From NCBI GenBank assembly GCA_037903475.1, contig JBAJFG010000002.1, positions 1,054,001-1,118,000 on the forward strand: a stretch of 64,000 bases of DNA, written 5' to 3'. Shown piece by piece: positions 51,301 through 54,197 of this stretch. Below the pieces are notes generated by a model that saw nothing but the letters and a program-made list of their open reading frames with translations, did not search any database and had not been told where the DNA came from. Positions within the stretch are counted from its first letter, which is position 1, and each line of letters opens with the position of its first letter. A program made the translations under genes and the position numbers. This DNA comes from Ancylostoma caninum. Its lineage: Eukaryota; Nematoda; Chromadorea; Rhabditida; Ancylostomatidae.

Positions 51301-54197
51301 TCATTACTGCTTTTTCCTCTTGATCATGTCGTAAAAGGTGTGAGAATCCGAACCCACACATAACGTTATCATCTATTAGCGCCTTTTACAATCGTTAAAT
51401 CATGTAGTCCTACCTGAAGATCGTTCTTCATGATATCACATGTTTGGTCATCGTTCAGACTCGAGTAAACAAAAGCAAACTGTGTCCAATCAAATGCAAG
51501 CAGAACTGCACTAAGTGCAACGCCAAGACTGGAATTGAAATGATTGCCGAATTAGTGAGTTTCAGACATCAGTTGTATCCGCCAACCTGTATGAATTGAC
51601 TGATAAAAGACTTAAAGCGGGAAAGCGAACTACATTGTCAAAGTCTGAAGAAGTACTGAGGCCCCATGTAAATAAAGGTTTGTTATAGAAGCTGGAAATT
51701 ACAGCTGCTGCTACTGTTGCTAAATGAGATGAGCATAAGAGGGTAGATGATATTATCTCTTCATTAATGGTGGTTTCGATAATTACGATAGTTGCAAGTA
51801 GGTCCGAGAATGACATCGACTCCTTGAGAGAGCAACTGAATTGTATAGCCGGCGGCAAGTTCTTCATTACACTGATCAAACAGGTATATAAATCTGAAAA
51901 TGTAATCATTCTAACTTTTCAGAGATGACTCGAGTTATTTGCAGCCCTACATCAACACCTGATTTGAAAGGATTTTGGAAGAAAAAAGTTAAAAGTATAC
52001 TCACTCGAATTCGAACCCAGGAAGCAAATTCTCCTTCATGATGCGATCCCTTGCTATAAGCACAGCGGAAGCTGACGTTCTGGAACACCTAGCATAACTG
52101 AATGCAGTTCCTTCTCACAAGGGAAGAATACTAGGGGCCCAGCCATTCGGAAAAATATGCATGTCGAATGCATTTCTTTGATGCTGACCACAAATCCATT
52201 TTCCTTCTCGCTATTGTTCAGGTCAGTTGTAGCGCAGTGGTAAGCCTCGTGCTTAATATACGCATGCCAAATTGGTCGTTTCCAAGTGCATAAGAGGGAC
52301 GAGTAGGTTGGAGGGTGGGAGCACTTAGTATTGTCCGGTAGTTCATGTTCTGACGTGTTAGTAAGCTGTGAAGATGGATTGCCTTATGATTGATTATTGA
52401 ACGATTTCATAGTCCAGCACTGAATTTCATAGCCTAACTGCCCTGCTACAAGCTTGTTTTCCAAATACAATCCAACGTTTCAGTGAAAGGTTGCCCGCAA
52501 AGAAATGCATTTTCAAAAAAAACTATTAGTCATTCCTGGTGATTGCTGCGAGTCAAAAGTTCATTTATTCGAATAATTCGAAATTTCCTTTATTCGAATA
52601 TTCGAATTATTCGAAGAACTGAGATATTCGATCATTCGAATATTCGAATATCCGAAAGAAAAATTCGAATACCAATGTGTACCGGCAAGTTAACTATCTT
52701 CGCTTCAAACGTTCGCCTACTGATGAACCTCGGCATATTTCTTAAATGTTTCAACTATTATTTGAGCTATACACGAGGTTGATGACAGGTTTATGTCGGC
52801 TAACGTTTTGGCAAATCTTCAGAGCCTGAAATGGCGATTCGCCAAGCAAACTATCCGACTATATCTCTGCAAAACTTAACGCCTACTTTCCGTCACAGAT
52901 TTTCTCAAAGACCGATGCTCACCTTTTATGATGTGGCATCAATGATGTTATGACACTAACGATCGCTCACTGTCCACTAAAGCGAATAACGGCTCTGGAG
53001 AAGGCGAAAAGTTAGCCGACATGAGCCCATTACTAACTTCTTATATAGCTTAAATATCAAACGAATTATCTTCGCTTTGCTGACAACATCGTTTTTGCAT
53101 CAGAGGAGCGGGACGGATGCTGGCCAGATTCCACGACGCATGTGGAAAGATAGGTCTCCAACTGGTTCTGACGAAGAACGAAGACGTTTGTGACAAATGG
53201 ATGGTTCCCGGGGCAGCATTCTTGCTCAACGGAACAGCCGTATCCGAATCCCCCGGCTATGTATATCTACTTTGGCAAGTCAACATGATGAATAACATCG
53301 TTCAAAAGTTGGGCAATAGGAAGCGAGCAACTTGAGGAGCTTATGAGAGCATCGAGGACGTAGTGAAGAAGAAGAAAATTGGGGTTCGTGTCCATTACTT
53401 CAACATAATGGTTCTTCCACCTCAACATATGCCTTGGAAAACTGGGAGCTGCGAAGGTAGGATGAGAACGTGGTCACCATCGTAGAGCGCCATATCAAGA
53501 GGGTCATGCTAGAAATAACCTGCTTCACGTAATTGAGTATGGAGTGTGGAGTTCCATCTTATGTCAAAAGTAGAAGATCAGAGACGCTGCCCCTTACGCC
53601 AAGTTAAGTATGATTATGTGAGCCAAGCACGTGATGAGTCTTGGCAGCAGTTAGAGCGCTGCGGTATTCAAAGAAATCTATTTTGTCTGCTGAGGATTCG
53701 AAGAAGCGCCTCCACTCAGTAGCGCAATAGCTACTACCTATCAATAACATAGTTATAAGAGAAAAATAATGTAAATCAGAATTGGAGAACCTGTATCCGA
53801 CGTAGACTTCAAGATTCGTCATGTCTCTGACAAATAACATTCCAACTTTGATAGTCTTCTTCGTCATTTGTCCAGAGCAAATCTGAATAGCTGTAATAAG
53901 TAGTGAAATGTTCAGTTTAACCACTCCTTTCTAGGATTATTACACTGTACTAGTTGAATAGTCTTTGGACAACCATCTATTTATAATCGTAAAGGTCTTA
54001 TAGGTCTTTTTGAATGTGAGGCACATACTTGGGTTCACAGTGACAATGAGTTCACAACGAAATTTCCAAAATATATGGAGAAATCCACTTAAAATGATGC
54101 CCTCCCTTTTTGTCGCATGTCTTTTCAGCCGAACACGGAACTTACAATCAAACCCAAATGTAGCAGATACTGCAAGAAAGCGTGGAAGCCGTTTCAT
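4733..54197 (-). CDS. gcy: Receptor-type guanylate cyclase gene (partial, 15 exons in view)
   Basis: Receptor guanylate cyclases are plasma-membrane proteins that make cGMP from GTP, mostly in nematode sensory neurons. Exons on the minus strand, in order: 54197-54146, 53890-53791, 52079-52005, 51893-51787, 51719-51587, 51528-51414, 37726-37510, 37367-37252, 36620-36504, 36441-36306, 35417-35293, 15860-15754, 5239-5165, 5111-4935, 4877-4733. Phases agree at every junction except across the giant introns, where exons may be missing. They cover the ectodomain (GPTC, VVVTCF, ITDCEGG and GDGRDEEAK blocks), one membrane helix and the start of the kinase-homology domain (HDNVNRFIG, then DRWQVKVSDYG). 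The linker, the coiled coil and the cyclase domain are absent. Weak candidates for missing pieces are 15984-15904 and a minus-strand stretch ending at 8246. No exon has an internal stop, which favours a live gene, but the missing blocks leave a pseudogene possible. The orthologue number cannot be judged. Confidence 0.85.
4935..5111 (-). CDS. gcy: gcy exon 14 (kinase-homology domain)
   Basis: Acceptor ACTTTTATAG. It encodes MRQMEHDNVNRFIGICLDGP, then SIWRYCSRGSIQDVI and FFVISLLSDIAN, all hallmark blocks of receptor guanylate cyclase kinase-homology domains. The donor AAT|GTGGGC gives a perfect in-frame join (DIAN-GISFIHHSF). A stronger-looking GTAAGC 17 bp downstream would break the frame. Confidence 0.96.
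5165..5239 (-). CDS. gcy: gcy exon 13 (kinase-homology domain start)
   Basis: Acceptor AAATTTTCAG. It encodes GESVAALKHEARIHFESSDA and AAFRK, matching the NGExVAAxKH...RIxF strand pair of the kinase-homology domain. The donor is AAA|GCAAGT, a GC rather than GT site. The following intron is 53 bp. Confidence 0.93.
5240..5542. other. gcy intron, no recognised feature
   Basis: Unique-looking AT-rich sequence. A minus-strand stretch after AAACAAATCAG near 5390 is open for about 30 codons, but its translation does not match the kinase-homology domain. Confidence 0.4.
5543..6104. mobile_element. GC-tipped foldback (MITE-like) element
   Basis: The left end GGCATGGCCGCGGCCAGCCA and the right end (...TGGCTGGCCGCGGCCATACC) form an inverted repeat of about 28 bp, followed by diverged TGGCC-rich subrepeats. 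The interior also holds an inverted pair around 5830-5890 (GGCCACATTTGG and CCAAATGTGGCC). No transposase and no clear target-site duplication. Confidence 0.55.
6105..6649. other. gcy intron, no recognised feature
   Basis: I see no exon, transposon end or RNA gene here. The open frames are short and share no sequence with known families. Confidence 0.35.
6650..6788 (+). repeat. Dispersed repeat R, copy 1
   Basis: About 130 bp running from GATGAGGGGATGCCAATTTT to the MITE at 6789 is repeated in inverse orientation at 10600-10735. Shared blocks include TTTTTCGTTTTCGAATA and CAGAAAAAGGACAG. Nature unknown. Confidence 0.6.
6789..7031. mobile_element. MITE family A, copy 1 (AGGGTAATTTATAC termini)
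   Basis: 243 bp. The termini AGGGTAATTTATAC and GTATAAATTGCCCT form a 14-bp inverted repeat with one mismatch, flanked by a 3-bp duplication (AAT at 6786-6788 and 7032-7034). Subterminal CAGTCGCA/TGCGACTG motifs recur at least seven times. A second copy lies at 44308-44556. The 3-bp duplication suggests PIF/Harbinger-type mobilisation. Confidence 0.85.
7047..7690 (+). repeat. Dispersed repeat S, copy 1 (uninterrupted)
   Basis: This copy aligns along its length with 23476-24000 followed by 25927-26065. Shared blocks include GATAGTGGTGAGACA, AAACTGTATGTTGCG, CCCACGCTCAGCTCAACA and CGACATCCTTGCGCATRCAA-like sequence. There is no coding potential; it is an old interspersed repeat of unknown class. 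Confidence 0.7.
7810..7858. repeat. Nested hairpin
   Basis: CTCTCATATATTGG pairs with CCAATAATATATGAGAG around an inner GGTCGC/GCGACC hairpin. It is a small cruciform-capable palindrome with no assigned element. Confidence 0.6.
7860..10105. other. gcy intron, mostly unassigned
   Basis: There is no transposon end with a partner. A minus-strand stretch ending at 8246 (TTC|GTTTCG, phase 0) encodes VKRKSWYTFHTTND and KTPSVCDVDSDF and could be the missing kinase-homology lead-in (W then acidic run) before GESVAALKH; this is speculative. The 125-codon minus frame at 8864-9241 is not recognised. Confidence 0.25.
10106..10786. mobile_element. Foldback element with 50-bp perfect inverted repeats
   Basis: Bases 10106-10155 are exactly reverse-complementary to 10737-10786 (both begin ATGCCCAGTTTTTCTCAATC when read inward). 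The 581-bp interior includes the inverse copy of repeat R (10600-10735). No transposase. Confidence 0.75.
10787..11859. other. gcy intron, no recognised feature
   Basis: Open frames at 11041-11256 and 11253-11489 have no family resemblance and no flanking splice sites that fit the cyclase phases. Confidence 0.35.
11860..12040. repeat. Relic 59-bp minisatellite units in both orientations
   Basis: One unit lies in plus orientation (GAGCCGGCGTCCAGAAGTGG, about 11868-11925) and another in the opposite orientation (about 11970-12035, ...TTATCACAGCAGTGGACCCG). Both belong to the minisatellite family at 38891 and are strongly diverged. Confidence 0.6.
12209..13327 (-). mobile_element. Mariner-family element, transposase with frame breaks
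   Basis: The termini TTGGGTTGTCGGGAAAGG and (inverse) TTAGGTTGCCGGAAAAG are flanked by TA. The minus strand reads MEVTRQYVHGLWLYDFK, GTVSEDASQEWFRRFRYGDG and SEFDNDRLVQLVESDP (N-terminal DNA-binding part, 13165-12917). It continues with VTGDEKWCLYINSKRDRQW at 12790-12730, which carries the first catalytic Asp. The C-terminal third with HDNARPH is missing or scrambled. A run of 13 G lies at 13266-13278. Confidence 0.9.
13330..15654. mobile_element. Foldback mariner with head-to-head transposase fragments
   Basis: Inverted termini of about 60 bp (TTGGATTGTTCGGAAAGTAA at 13330; the complement of TTGGGTTCTTCGGAAAGTAA ending at 15654) sit between TA dinucleotides. The left TA is shared with the neighbouring mariner. 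Two copies of the transposase C-terminal half face each other: minus strand 15160-14690 (GVVFHQDNARPHTFLATWQN) and plus strand 15196-15450 (GVASHQDNAIPHTFLATRQK). It is interrupted by the MITE at 14804-14954. It cannot encode a working transposase. Its right end lies 100 bp from gcy exon 12. Confidence 0.85.
14804..14954. mobile_element. MITE family B, copy 1 (GGCTGGGATTCATG termini)
   Basis: 151 bp with about 28-bp inverted termini (GGCTGAGATTCATGAAACGA and its complement) and a 3-bp duplication CAG (14801-14803 and 14955-14957). The uninterrupted target is visible in the other arm of the host mariner at 15380-15405 (inverse of CCATTCAGGTAGTT), which confirms CAG as the duplicated site. The second copy is 30013-30162. 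It is probably PIF/Harbinger-type. Confidence 0.88.
15754..15860 (-). CDS. gcy: gcy exon 12 (transmembrane helix)
   Basis: Acceptor AACTTTCAG, donor AATTCT|GTGAGC. It encodes CPSDFVTTYLVWIVVGGF then ILMICVLCCVAGIVFSI: the conserved CP.DF lead-in and a single hydrophobic helix. It ends in phase 2, whereas the next recognised exon starts in phase 0, so at least one linker or kinase-homology exon is unseen in the following 10.5 kb. Confidence 0.85.
15904..15984 (-). CDS. Possible gcy juxtamembrane exon
   Basis: A 27-codon open stretch between ATTAG and TGTTAC|GTAAAT encodes GSGPAYLEKEQCY at its end, which could be the Pro/Cys-containing segment before CPSDF. It fits phase 0 on both sides and lies 43 bp from the transmembrane exon. 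The acceptor lacks a pyrimidine tract and the sequence match is weak. Confidence 0.3.
15985..17188. other. gcy intron, no firm feature
   Basis: A minus-strand stretch after a strong TTTTTTTTTCAG at about 16590 stays open to a GTAAGT near 16490 (SISLRAIFMTFTSVSFSLF), but it matches no part of a guanylate cyclase. The segment 16922-17175 (AAGGTGCGCCAGAAACTCTT) resembles one end of a DNA transposon without a partner. Confidence 0.3.
17189..19209 (+). mobile_element. Mariner-family element with legible transposase
   Basis: The termini CAGGGGTATCAAAAAGTTTC (17189) and the complement of CCGAGGTATCAAAAAGCTTC (ending 19209) are flanked by TA. On the plus strand a transposase reads LITGDESWCSLLTIQERKVD (18055-18115), SLHDNARIQLAKLTSQKTAE (18327-18386), then EILLHHAYSPDLSSSEYHLF (18393-18452), and finishes near 18742. 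The D and D(34)D-type residues are visible, but frame changes separate the blocks. At 2.0 kb it is longer than usual, and the N-terminal part seems interrupted by an insertion near 17790. Confidence 0.88.
19210..19849. other. gcy intron, no recognised feature
   Basis: Overlapping minus-strand frames at 19295-19694 have no recognised family. Confidence 0.35.
19850..20290. repeat. 60-bp minisatellite with tRNA-like A-box motifs
   Basis: TCCTGGCG-type starts recur at 19861, 19921 and 19981 (60-bp spacing) and, more diverged, at about 20066 and 20251. On the minus strand each unit contains GTAGCTCAGTGGTATAGAG or a decayed version, and GGGTTC, recalling the internal promoter boxes of tRNA-derived sequence. 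The distance between the boxes is too short for a tRNA. Confidence 0.6.
20291..21984. other. gcy intron, no recognised feature
   Basis: Several open frames (20429-20806 minus, 20892-21227 minus, 20980-21219 plus, 21428-21646 minus) lack recognisable domains. A short GATCAACTA/TTGATTTTGATCAAC cluster lies near 20375. Confidence 0.35.
21985..23470 (+). pseudogene. RTE-type LINE relic, split by a MITE
   Basis: Plus-strand reverse-transcriptase fragments match the main RTE copy at 44.9-47.25 kb. GDIDNYRPICLMSVVHN and MILDRIERTLHE lie at 22055-22155. After the MITE come IRIFRDLYNNFMTRISSFHI (about 23000) and LRFTDD in place of the catalytic FADD (about 23193). Numerous stops; non-functional. Confidence 0.8.
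22291..22885. mobile_element. MITE with long (about 250 bp) imperfect inverted repeats
   Basis: It begins GCCCGAATGGCGTGATG and ends with the complement of GGCCGAATGGCGTAATG. The arms stay alignable for about 250 bp (shared AAACCCTAG, TTAAAGGCAGT, TCTAGA/TCTGAATCTCCTCG blocks). It interrupts the RTE relic. A related half-arm (GGCGAAGATGGCAGCA) occurs near 41648-41720. Confidence 0.7.
23476..26065 (+). repeat. Dispersed repeat S, copy 2 (split by a LINE)
   Basis: The left part, 23476-24000, and the right part, 25927-26065, match consecutive segments of 7047-7690. The copy was therefore broken by a later insertion of about 1.9 kb, which contains the minus-strand LINE at 24016-25876. Confidence 0.7.
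24016..25876 (-). pseudogene. CR1-like LINE, decayed
   Basis: The minus strand at 25876-25586 reads VASGVPQGVVLSPILFIKYT then CKIFADVIKIHKN: the SGVPQG and (Y/F)AD blocks of a reverse transcriptase, with the second catalytic Asp replaced by Val. The C-terminal region, 24300-24016 (IYKIIRGKNNLPVDRF), resembles the end of CR1 ORF2. The middle is heavily decayed. Confidence 0.75.
26239..26281. repeat. 20-bp-arm hairpin
   Basis: AACCCAAGGTGAGACAGATG, a GGA loop, then the inverse arm with one mismatch. It is a very strong stem with no associated element. Confidence 0.8.
26460..28600 (-). pseudogene. CR1-like LINE ORF2, interrupted by a MITE
   Basis: On the minus strand the order runs NDREKANLLAYEFHKVLT (28500-28440), RWGHPLVSP...NDCRKYWPVS (about 28290-28220), HLEEHGIIPNSQHGF (about 28150-28110), IRKLLIKLRVVRIR...TYRTYQVKS (27995-27900). 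Then, beyond the MITE, come RVNKEHPDVFFSASGEPQWG (27415-27350), LALEKSEVVSFEF...VSEIKDLGFTFSDKHQFSTH (27160-27016) and a C-terminus ending near 26464. Stop codons and substitutions in the catalytic blocks show it is dead. No endonuclease is visible upstream, so it is 5'-truncated. Confidence 0.85.
27418..27900. mobile_element. MITE with about 220-bp inverted arms
   Basis: It begins AAGTCCTTATGCACGATCGG and ends with the complement of AAGTCCTTACGCGCAACCGG. The arms match closely over GCGGAAAATTTTCGAGCGCG and GTGGCAGCGGTCC and remain alignable to about 27640 and 27680. The 483-bp element is GC-rich and splits the CR1-like reverse transcriptase. The target duplication is not resolved. Confidence 0.85.
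28601..29041. other. gcy intron, no recognised feature
   Basis: AT-rich spacer between the LINE and the Penelope-like element. It holds two related CAGCTGACAACTTCGCAAC / CTGACAACTGCGCAAC segments (near 28780 and 28910), a short diverged tandem repeat. Confidence 0.4.
29383..29802 (-). pseudogene. PLE GIY-YIG endonuclease domain
   Basis: CVACPYGKAGDC and GVIYQIECQFCHAIYIGETG then RINEHL show the CxxC lead-in, the (G)IY and YIG pair, and the conserved Arg and His of PLE endonucleases. The open frame is 139 codons. The connection to the reverse transcriptase (29803-30010) contains stops. Confidence 0.9.
30013..30162. mobile_element. MITE family B, copy 2
   Basis: 150 bp, about 90% identical to 14804-14954, with the same inverted ends (GGCTGGGATTCATGAAACGA) and again a CAG duplication (30010-30012 and 30163-30165). 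It is inserted in the Penelope-like element. Confidence 0.9.
30168..30579 (-). pseudogene. PLE reverse transcriptase, C-terminal part
   Basis: MGQRLAPVLAICFMSKIEEP is followed by LLYCRYIDDCCMI, where YIDD is the catalytic box typical of Penelope reverse transcriptases. After these come FLNTQLKLNNGMIQVKWYRK and the thumb region. The frame is intact here but lacks the palm motifs upstream, and it is cut by the MITE downstream. Confidence 0.9.
30751..30780 (+). ncRNA. Degenerate hammerhead-ribozyme-like motif in the PLE terminal repeat
   Basis: TTGAAAACGACGTCTTGTCG is followed by AAACGTC. It has the layout CUGANGA, short stem II (CGAC/GTCG), GAAAC seen in Penelope-like terminal repeats. The first core box reads TTGAAAA instead of CTGANGA, two changes at essential positions, so activity is unlikely. 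The inverse repeat has the same motif at about 29097-29126 with a perfect CGACG/CGTCG stem. Confidence 0.35.
30837..31109. other. gcy intron, no recognised feature
   Basis: Spacer between the PLE and the next transposon; nothing recognised. Confidence 0.4.
31110..32022. mobile_element. Tc1/mariner-type element, no transposase visible
   Basis: Perfect 21-bp inverted termini, CAGGGTGGTCCAAAATTACG plus one more base, are flanked by TA (31108-31109, 32023-32024). It is 913 bp long. I could not find TGDE, DNAP or PDLNP-like motifs on either strand, so it is non-autonomous or fully decayed. Confidence 0.85.
32025..34186. other. gcy intron, unassigned
   Basis: A minus-strand frame at 32897-33193 contains TECAHCNRRRESVQNCHQFL, a CxxC...H arrangement like LINE C-termini, but it is too short to place. 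A minus-strand run near 34010-33850 (EGRWAAHAAKKVDDRGVNIL) is highly charged and unassigned. No gcy exon was found. Confidence 0.3.
34187..34270. mobile_element. Tiny foldback (about 84 bp)
   Basis: CAGGTGTCATTCGTCA...CAGTTGACTG pairs with CAGTCAACTG...TGACGAATGACGCCTG. The arms are about 36 bp with a few mismatches around a loop of about 13 nt. It is either a minimal MITE or a structured repeat. Confidence 0.65.
34440..34650 (+). pseudogene. RTE-type LINE fragment
   Basis: The plus strand reads NTEYVVKKTKNTKLRACVLN and LGALTYASQ, then SAAERFIKKTF, matching VVKKTKNTRLRAHLFNTTV at 46705-46765 in the main RTE copy. Only about 70 codons remain, with stops. Confidence 0.7.
35293..35417 (-). CDS. 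gcy: gcy exon 11 (ENGTRSPTFY)
   Basis: Acceptor GATTTCAAG, donor ACAACG|GTTTGT. It encodes GASGNVVITENGTRSPTFY then NALNEEEEDLPIASIFVRGN, matching the G.V.....G.R.P.F block near the end of the ectodomain. It enters in phase 1 and leaves in phase 0. A 19.4-kb transposon-filled intron follows. Confidence 0.92.
35719..36258. mobile_element. Tc1/mariner-type MITE with 35-bp perfect termini
   Basis: The termini begin CAGGGGGGGCCATAAGTTAT and are identical for 35 bp at both ends. The 540-bp element sits inside a TA microsatellite. It lies in gcy intron 10, between exons 10 and 11. No transposase. Confidence 0.88.
36259..36304. repeat. (TA)n microsatellite at the gcy exon 10 donor
   Basis: About 22 TA units lie between the MITE and exon 10. 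The first bases of the intron, GTATATAT, are part of the array. Frames reading YIYIYIY through it are not genes. Confidence 0.9.
36306..36441 (-). CDS. gcy: gcy exon 10 (QLHDAFYTYARALN)
   Basis: Acceptor TTGTTCTTAG; the donor TTCGAAG|GTATAT sits at the edge of a (TA)n microsatellite. It encodes SQYAPQLHDAFYTYARALN, the tyrosine-rich helix found in all receptor guanylate cyclase ectodomains, then GDGKALLRNIKMNFE. Confidence 0.94.
36504..36620 (-). CDS. gcy: gcy exon 9 (ITDCEGG block)
   Basis: Acceptor AATGTTTCAG, donor GCAGCG|GTAAGC. It encodes FSQEVVSRMKDPPFSC then ITDCEGGKFAA, the conserved C..DC disulphide region of the membrane-proximal lobe. It is exactly 39 codons, phase 0 to 0. Confidence 0.94.
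36621..37251. other. gcy intron 8 with a GC-rich repeat
   Basis: The segment 36970-37240 is unusually GC-rich (GACGCCGCGCAAACGCGCGG, GCGGTTGCACGGCGTCCTTC) compared with its surroundings, and ends against the donor of exon 8. It looks like an interspersed repeat, but no copy was found in this window. Confidence 0.4.
37252..37367 (-). CDS. gcy: gcy exon 8 (GDGRDEEAK block)
   Basis: Acceptor AAGTTTAG, donor TCCATC|GTAGGT. It encodes STRAVWIDPNSPGDGRDEEA then KDAFKKIFLVSI, a characteristic motif of GCY ectodomains. It enters in phase 1 and leaves in phase 0, consistent with both neighbours. Confidence 0.94.
37510..37726 (-). CDS. gcy: gcy exon 7 (VVVTCF block)
   Basis: Acceptor CAGTTTCAG, donor GGATTTT|GTAGGT. 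It encodes DIIVEVIAYSMQQFSVVVTC, then FAEGYGYKRALLLAALDAGY and LNSEYLYIMADPNSNGF, the strand-helix-strand that precedes the GDGRDE block. It is the longest exon found, entering in phase 0 and leaving in phase 1. A TTTTCAG inside it is not needed as an acceptor. Confidence 0.93.
37728..38385. other. gcy intron 6, repeat-derived, plus one unexplained frame
   Basis: 37770-38060 shares short blocks with 41240-41270 and 42960-43140 (CCGGCT(C/T)CGCT, TGCTCATCATTTTGGTGA-like), suggesting an old repeat. A minus-strand frame at 38386-38093 follows a TTTCAG and includes ALITHSGFGNAILTGPPLVI, which superficially recalls the GPPC loop. That loop is already encoded by exon 4, so I do not call it an exon. 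Confidence 0.3.
38387..39200 (-). mobile_element. Helitron-like non-autonomous element, copy 1, carrying a 59-bp minisatellite
   Basis: Read on the minus strand, the 3' end has a perfect hairpin (GTCCGGC, GTTA loop, GCCGGAC), a 7-nt spacer, then CTGG, and is followed by T. That is the Helitron terminus (hairpin, CTRR, insertion before T). The unique 500-bp body matches 63287-63790 with no gaps and about nine substitutions. The body also contains TATATAAAGGG (about 38716) on the plus strand. The 5' boundary (expected TC) lies in or beyond the minisatellite and was not identified. No Rep/helicase. Confidence 0.7.
38891..39201. repeat. 59-bp minisatellite, copy in Helitron-like element 1
   Basis: Unit starts (GGACGCC) lie at 38891, 38950, 39009, 39068, 39127 and 39186, exactly 59 bp apart: five full units plus part of a sixth. 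Core: GGACGCCGGCGCACCCTTAT, CACACCGTTGGACCCGACTC, CAGGCGTTTCCCCACTTTT. Confidence 0.95.
39205..39920. other. gcy intron 6, no recognised feature
   Basis: Includes a short (AAATC)n run at 39429-39450. No exon or transposon end recognised. Confidence 0.4.
39921..41123 (+). mobile_element. Mariner-family relic, same subfamily as 47992-49131
   Basis: The termini CTGAGTTGGTGAAAAATTTC (39921) and the complement of CTGGGTTGGTGAAAAGTTGT (ending 41123) lie between TA dinucleotides. Plus-strand remnants include HWYQDFNPREIMLVIHARS (about 40205) and LQDNYSPHKC (about 40775) in place of QDNARPH. 1,203 bp, many stops. Confidence 0.8.
41126..44307. other. gcy intron 6, mostly unassigned repeats
   Basis: It contains a lone mariner-like terminus (TTAGGTTGGGCATTAAGTTT, about 41792) with no partner, a half-arm of the 22291 MITE family (41648-41720) and repeat fragments around 42905-43140. 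Open frames (43635-43952, 43921-44382) have no recognised domains. I could not find the short exon expected between gcy exons 6 and 7. Confidence 0.3.
44308..44556. mobile_element. MITE family A, copy 2
   Basis: 249 bp, about 90% identical to 6789-7031 in the same orientation, with termini AGGGTAATTTATAC and GTATAAATTGCCCT. The 3-bp duplication is ATA (44305-44307 and 44557-44559). A possible one-ended relic (CCAGTACAAATTGCCCC) lies near 51098-51115. Confidence 0.88.
44926..47250 (+). pseudogene. RTE-type LINE, 5'-truncated, main copy
   Basis: It starts within the AP-endonuclease (WNEQGERLSEFIMTTKTIHG), with MDHIIVNQRF and the GSDHHLL motif near 45135. A linker leads into the reverse transcriptase: TAPGPDRIRPEHLKKLP (45776), IDLKKASDSVE (about 46152, catalytic Asp present) and LRFADDIVLIAPN (FADD at 46416-46427). 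The C-terminal part WAGHVMRLKDNSW ends with WTTVTRERHQRKDCWRPLG near 47215. At least two frameshifts (about 45630 and 46120) and stops (46368, 46681) disable it. The tail AAGGTGATCGAGGTGATCAA is the short-repeat tail of RTE elements. Confidence 0.92.
47251..47991. other. gcy intron 6, no recognised feature
   Basis: Plus frame 47418-47678 and minus frame 47635-47862 are not recognised and lack coherent splice sites. Confidence 0.35.
47992..49131 (+). mobile_element. Mariner-family element with partly legible transposase
   Basis: The termini TTCGGTTGATGAAAAAGTTC and the complement of TTGCGTTGATGAAAAAGTTC are flanked by TA (47990-47991, 49132-49133). Plus strand: TVPQWYQSFDSGEMMLESHP then RSGRASTVNEDDL (about 48168-48265, N-terminal part), FLQDDAHARFANAGREKSLG (about 48757) and LSYSPDLALLDCHLF (about 48838). 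It is 1,140 bp and broken into several frames. Confidence 0.88.
49134..50300. other. gcy intron 6, no recognised feature
   Basis: Pyrimidine-rich (TTTCTTTTC, CTTTCTTTTC) around 49380-49740, with no coding frame of note. I see no transposon boundary. Confidence 0.35.
50301..50700. mobile_element. MITE packed with GGAAGTTCC motifs
   Basis: The termini CCAGACAAACTTTTGGAACT and the complement of CCAGACAAACTTTCGGAACT form about 32-bp inverted repeats. At least nine copies of GGAAGTTCC or its complement GGAACTTCC, mostly in the context CGCGGAAGTTCCGAA, fill the 400-bp element in both orientations. The target duplication is unresolved. Confidence 0.8.
50701..51413. other. gcy intron 6, immediately downstream of exon 6
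   Basis: It may contain a decayed end of MITE family A (51090-51115). The 128-codon minus frame (50794-51180) shows no splice-bounded segment that would join exon 6 to exon 7. Confidence 0.35.
51414..51528 (-). CDS. gcy: gcy exon 6 (ligand-binding domain)
   Basis: Acceptor AATTCCAG, donor CTTCAG|GTAGGA. It encodes LGVALSAVLLAFDWTQFAFV and YSSLNDDQTC, the helix plus FVYS strand that begins the second lobe. It ends in phase 0. The next recognised exon is 13.7 kb away and a short exon (about 15-25 codons) may be missing between them. Confidence 0.92.
51587..51719 (-). CDS. gcy: gcy exon 5 (ligand-binding domain)
   Basis: Acceptor TCTCATTTAG, donor TACAG|GTTGGC. It encodes TVAAAVISSFYNKPLFTWGL then STSSDFDNVVRFPALSLL, matching the segment after the GPTC loop. 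It is separated from exon 4 by a 67-bp intron. Confidence 0.93.
51787..51893 (-). CDS. gcy: gcy exon 4 (GPTC block)
   Basis: Acceptor ACATTTTCAG, donor AACTATC|GTAATT. It encodes FDQCNEELAAG then QGVDVILGPTCNY, the conserved Cys-containing GPTC/GPPC loop of receptor guanylate cyclases. It enters in phase 2 and leaves in phase 1. The donor falls just after the GPTC motif. Confidence 0.92.
52005..52079 (-). CDS. gcy: gcy exon 3 (ligand-binding domain)
   Basis: Acceptor GTTCCAG, donor TTCGA|GTGAGT. It encodes TSASAVLIARDRIMKENLLP and GFEF, the helix and strand that follow the N-terminal strand of the ectodomain. It is 75 bp, entering and leaving in phase 2. Confidence 0.9.
52080..53045. other. 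gcy intron 2, unassigned part
   Basis: The segment 52215-52250 (GTTGTAGCGCAGTGGTAAG) resembles a tRNA A box, but no matching B box or clover-leaf follows. The AT-rich TTCGAATA cluster is listed separately. Confidence 0.35.
52560..52672. repeat. TTCGAATA / ATTCGAAT cluster
   Basis: About a dozen overlapping self-complementary ATTCGAAT-type octamers occur in 110 bp, including TATTCGAATATTCGAATTAT. It is a simple palindromic repeat able to form several alternative hairpins. Confidence 0.8.
53050..53640 (+). pseudogene. RTE-type LINE fragment
   Basis: Plus-strand pieces NYLRFADNIVF (about 53065), FHDACGKIGLQLVLTKNEDV (53130) and YVYLLWQVNMMNNIVQKLGN (53257-53316), then YESIEDVVKKKK, align with 46400-46740 of the main RTE copy. 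The catalytic FADD reads FADN. It lies in gcy intron 2. Confidence 0.85.
53791..53890 (-). CDS. gcy: gcy exon 2 (start of ligand-binding domain)
   Basis: It encodes MTKKTIKVGMLFVRDMTN followed by LEVYVGY, the first beta strand of the ANF-receptor fold as in nematode GCY proteins. The donor ATACAG|GTTCTC is at 53790 in phase 2. Joined to the next exon it restores Arg and gives GYRTSASAVLIARDRI, a family signature. Acceptors at 53891 (TTACAG) and 53883 (ATTCAG) are both possible. Confidence 0.8.
54146..54197 (-). CDS. gcy: gcy exon 1 (start codon, N-terminus)
   Basis: The ATG at 54197 opens MKRLPRFLAVSATFGFD and reaches a canonical donor, TTTGATT|GTAAGT, at 54145. It ends in phase 1 and joins the next exon in frame through the acceptor TTATTACAG at 53891. 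The N-terminus is only weakly hydrophobic for a signal peptide. The alternative is exon 2 read further upstream (VVKLNISLLITAIQ), which looks more like a signal peptide but has no ATG. Confidence 0.45.
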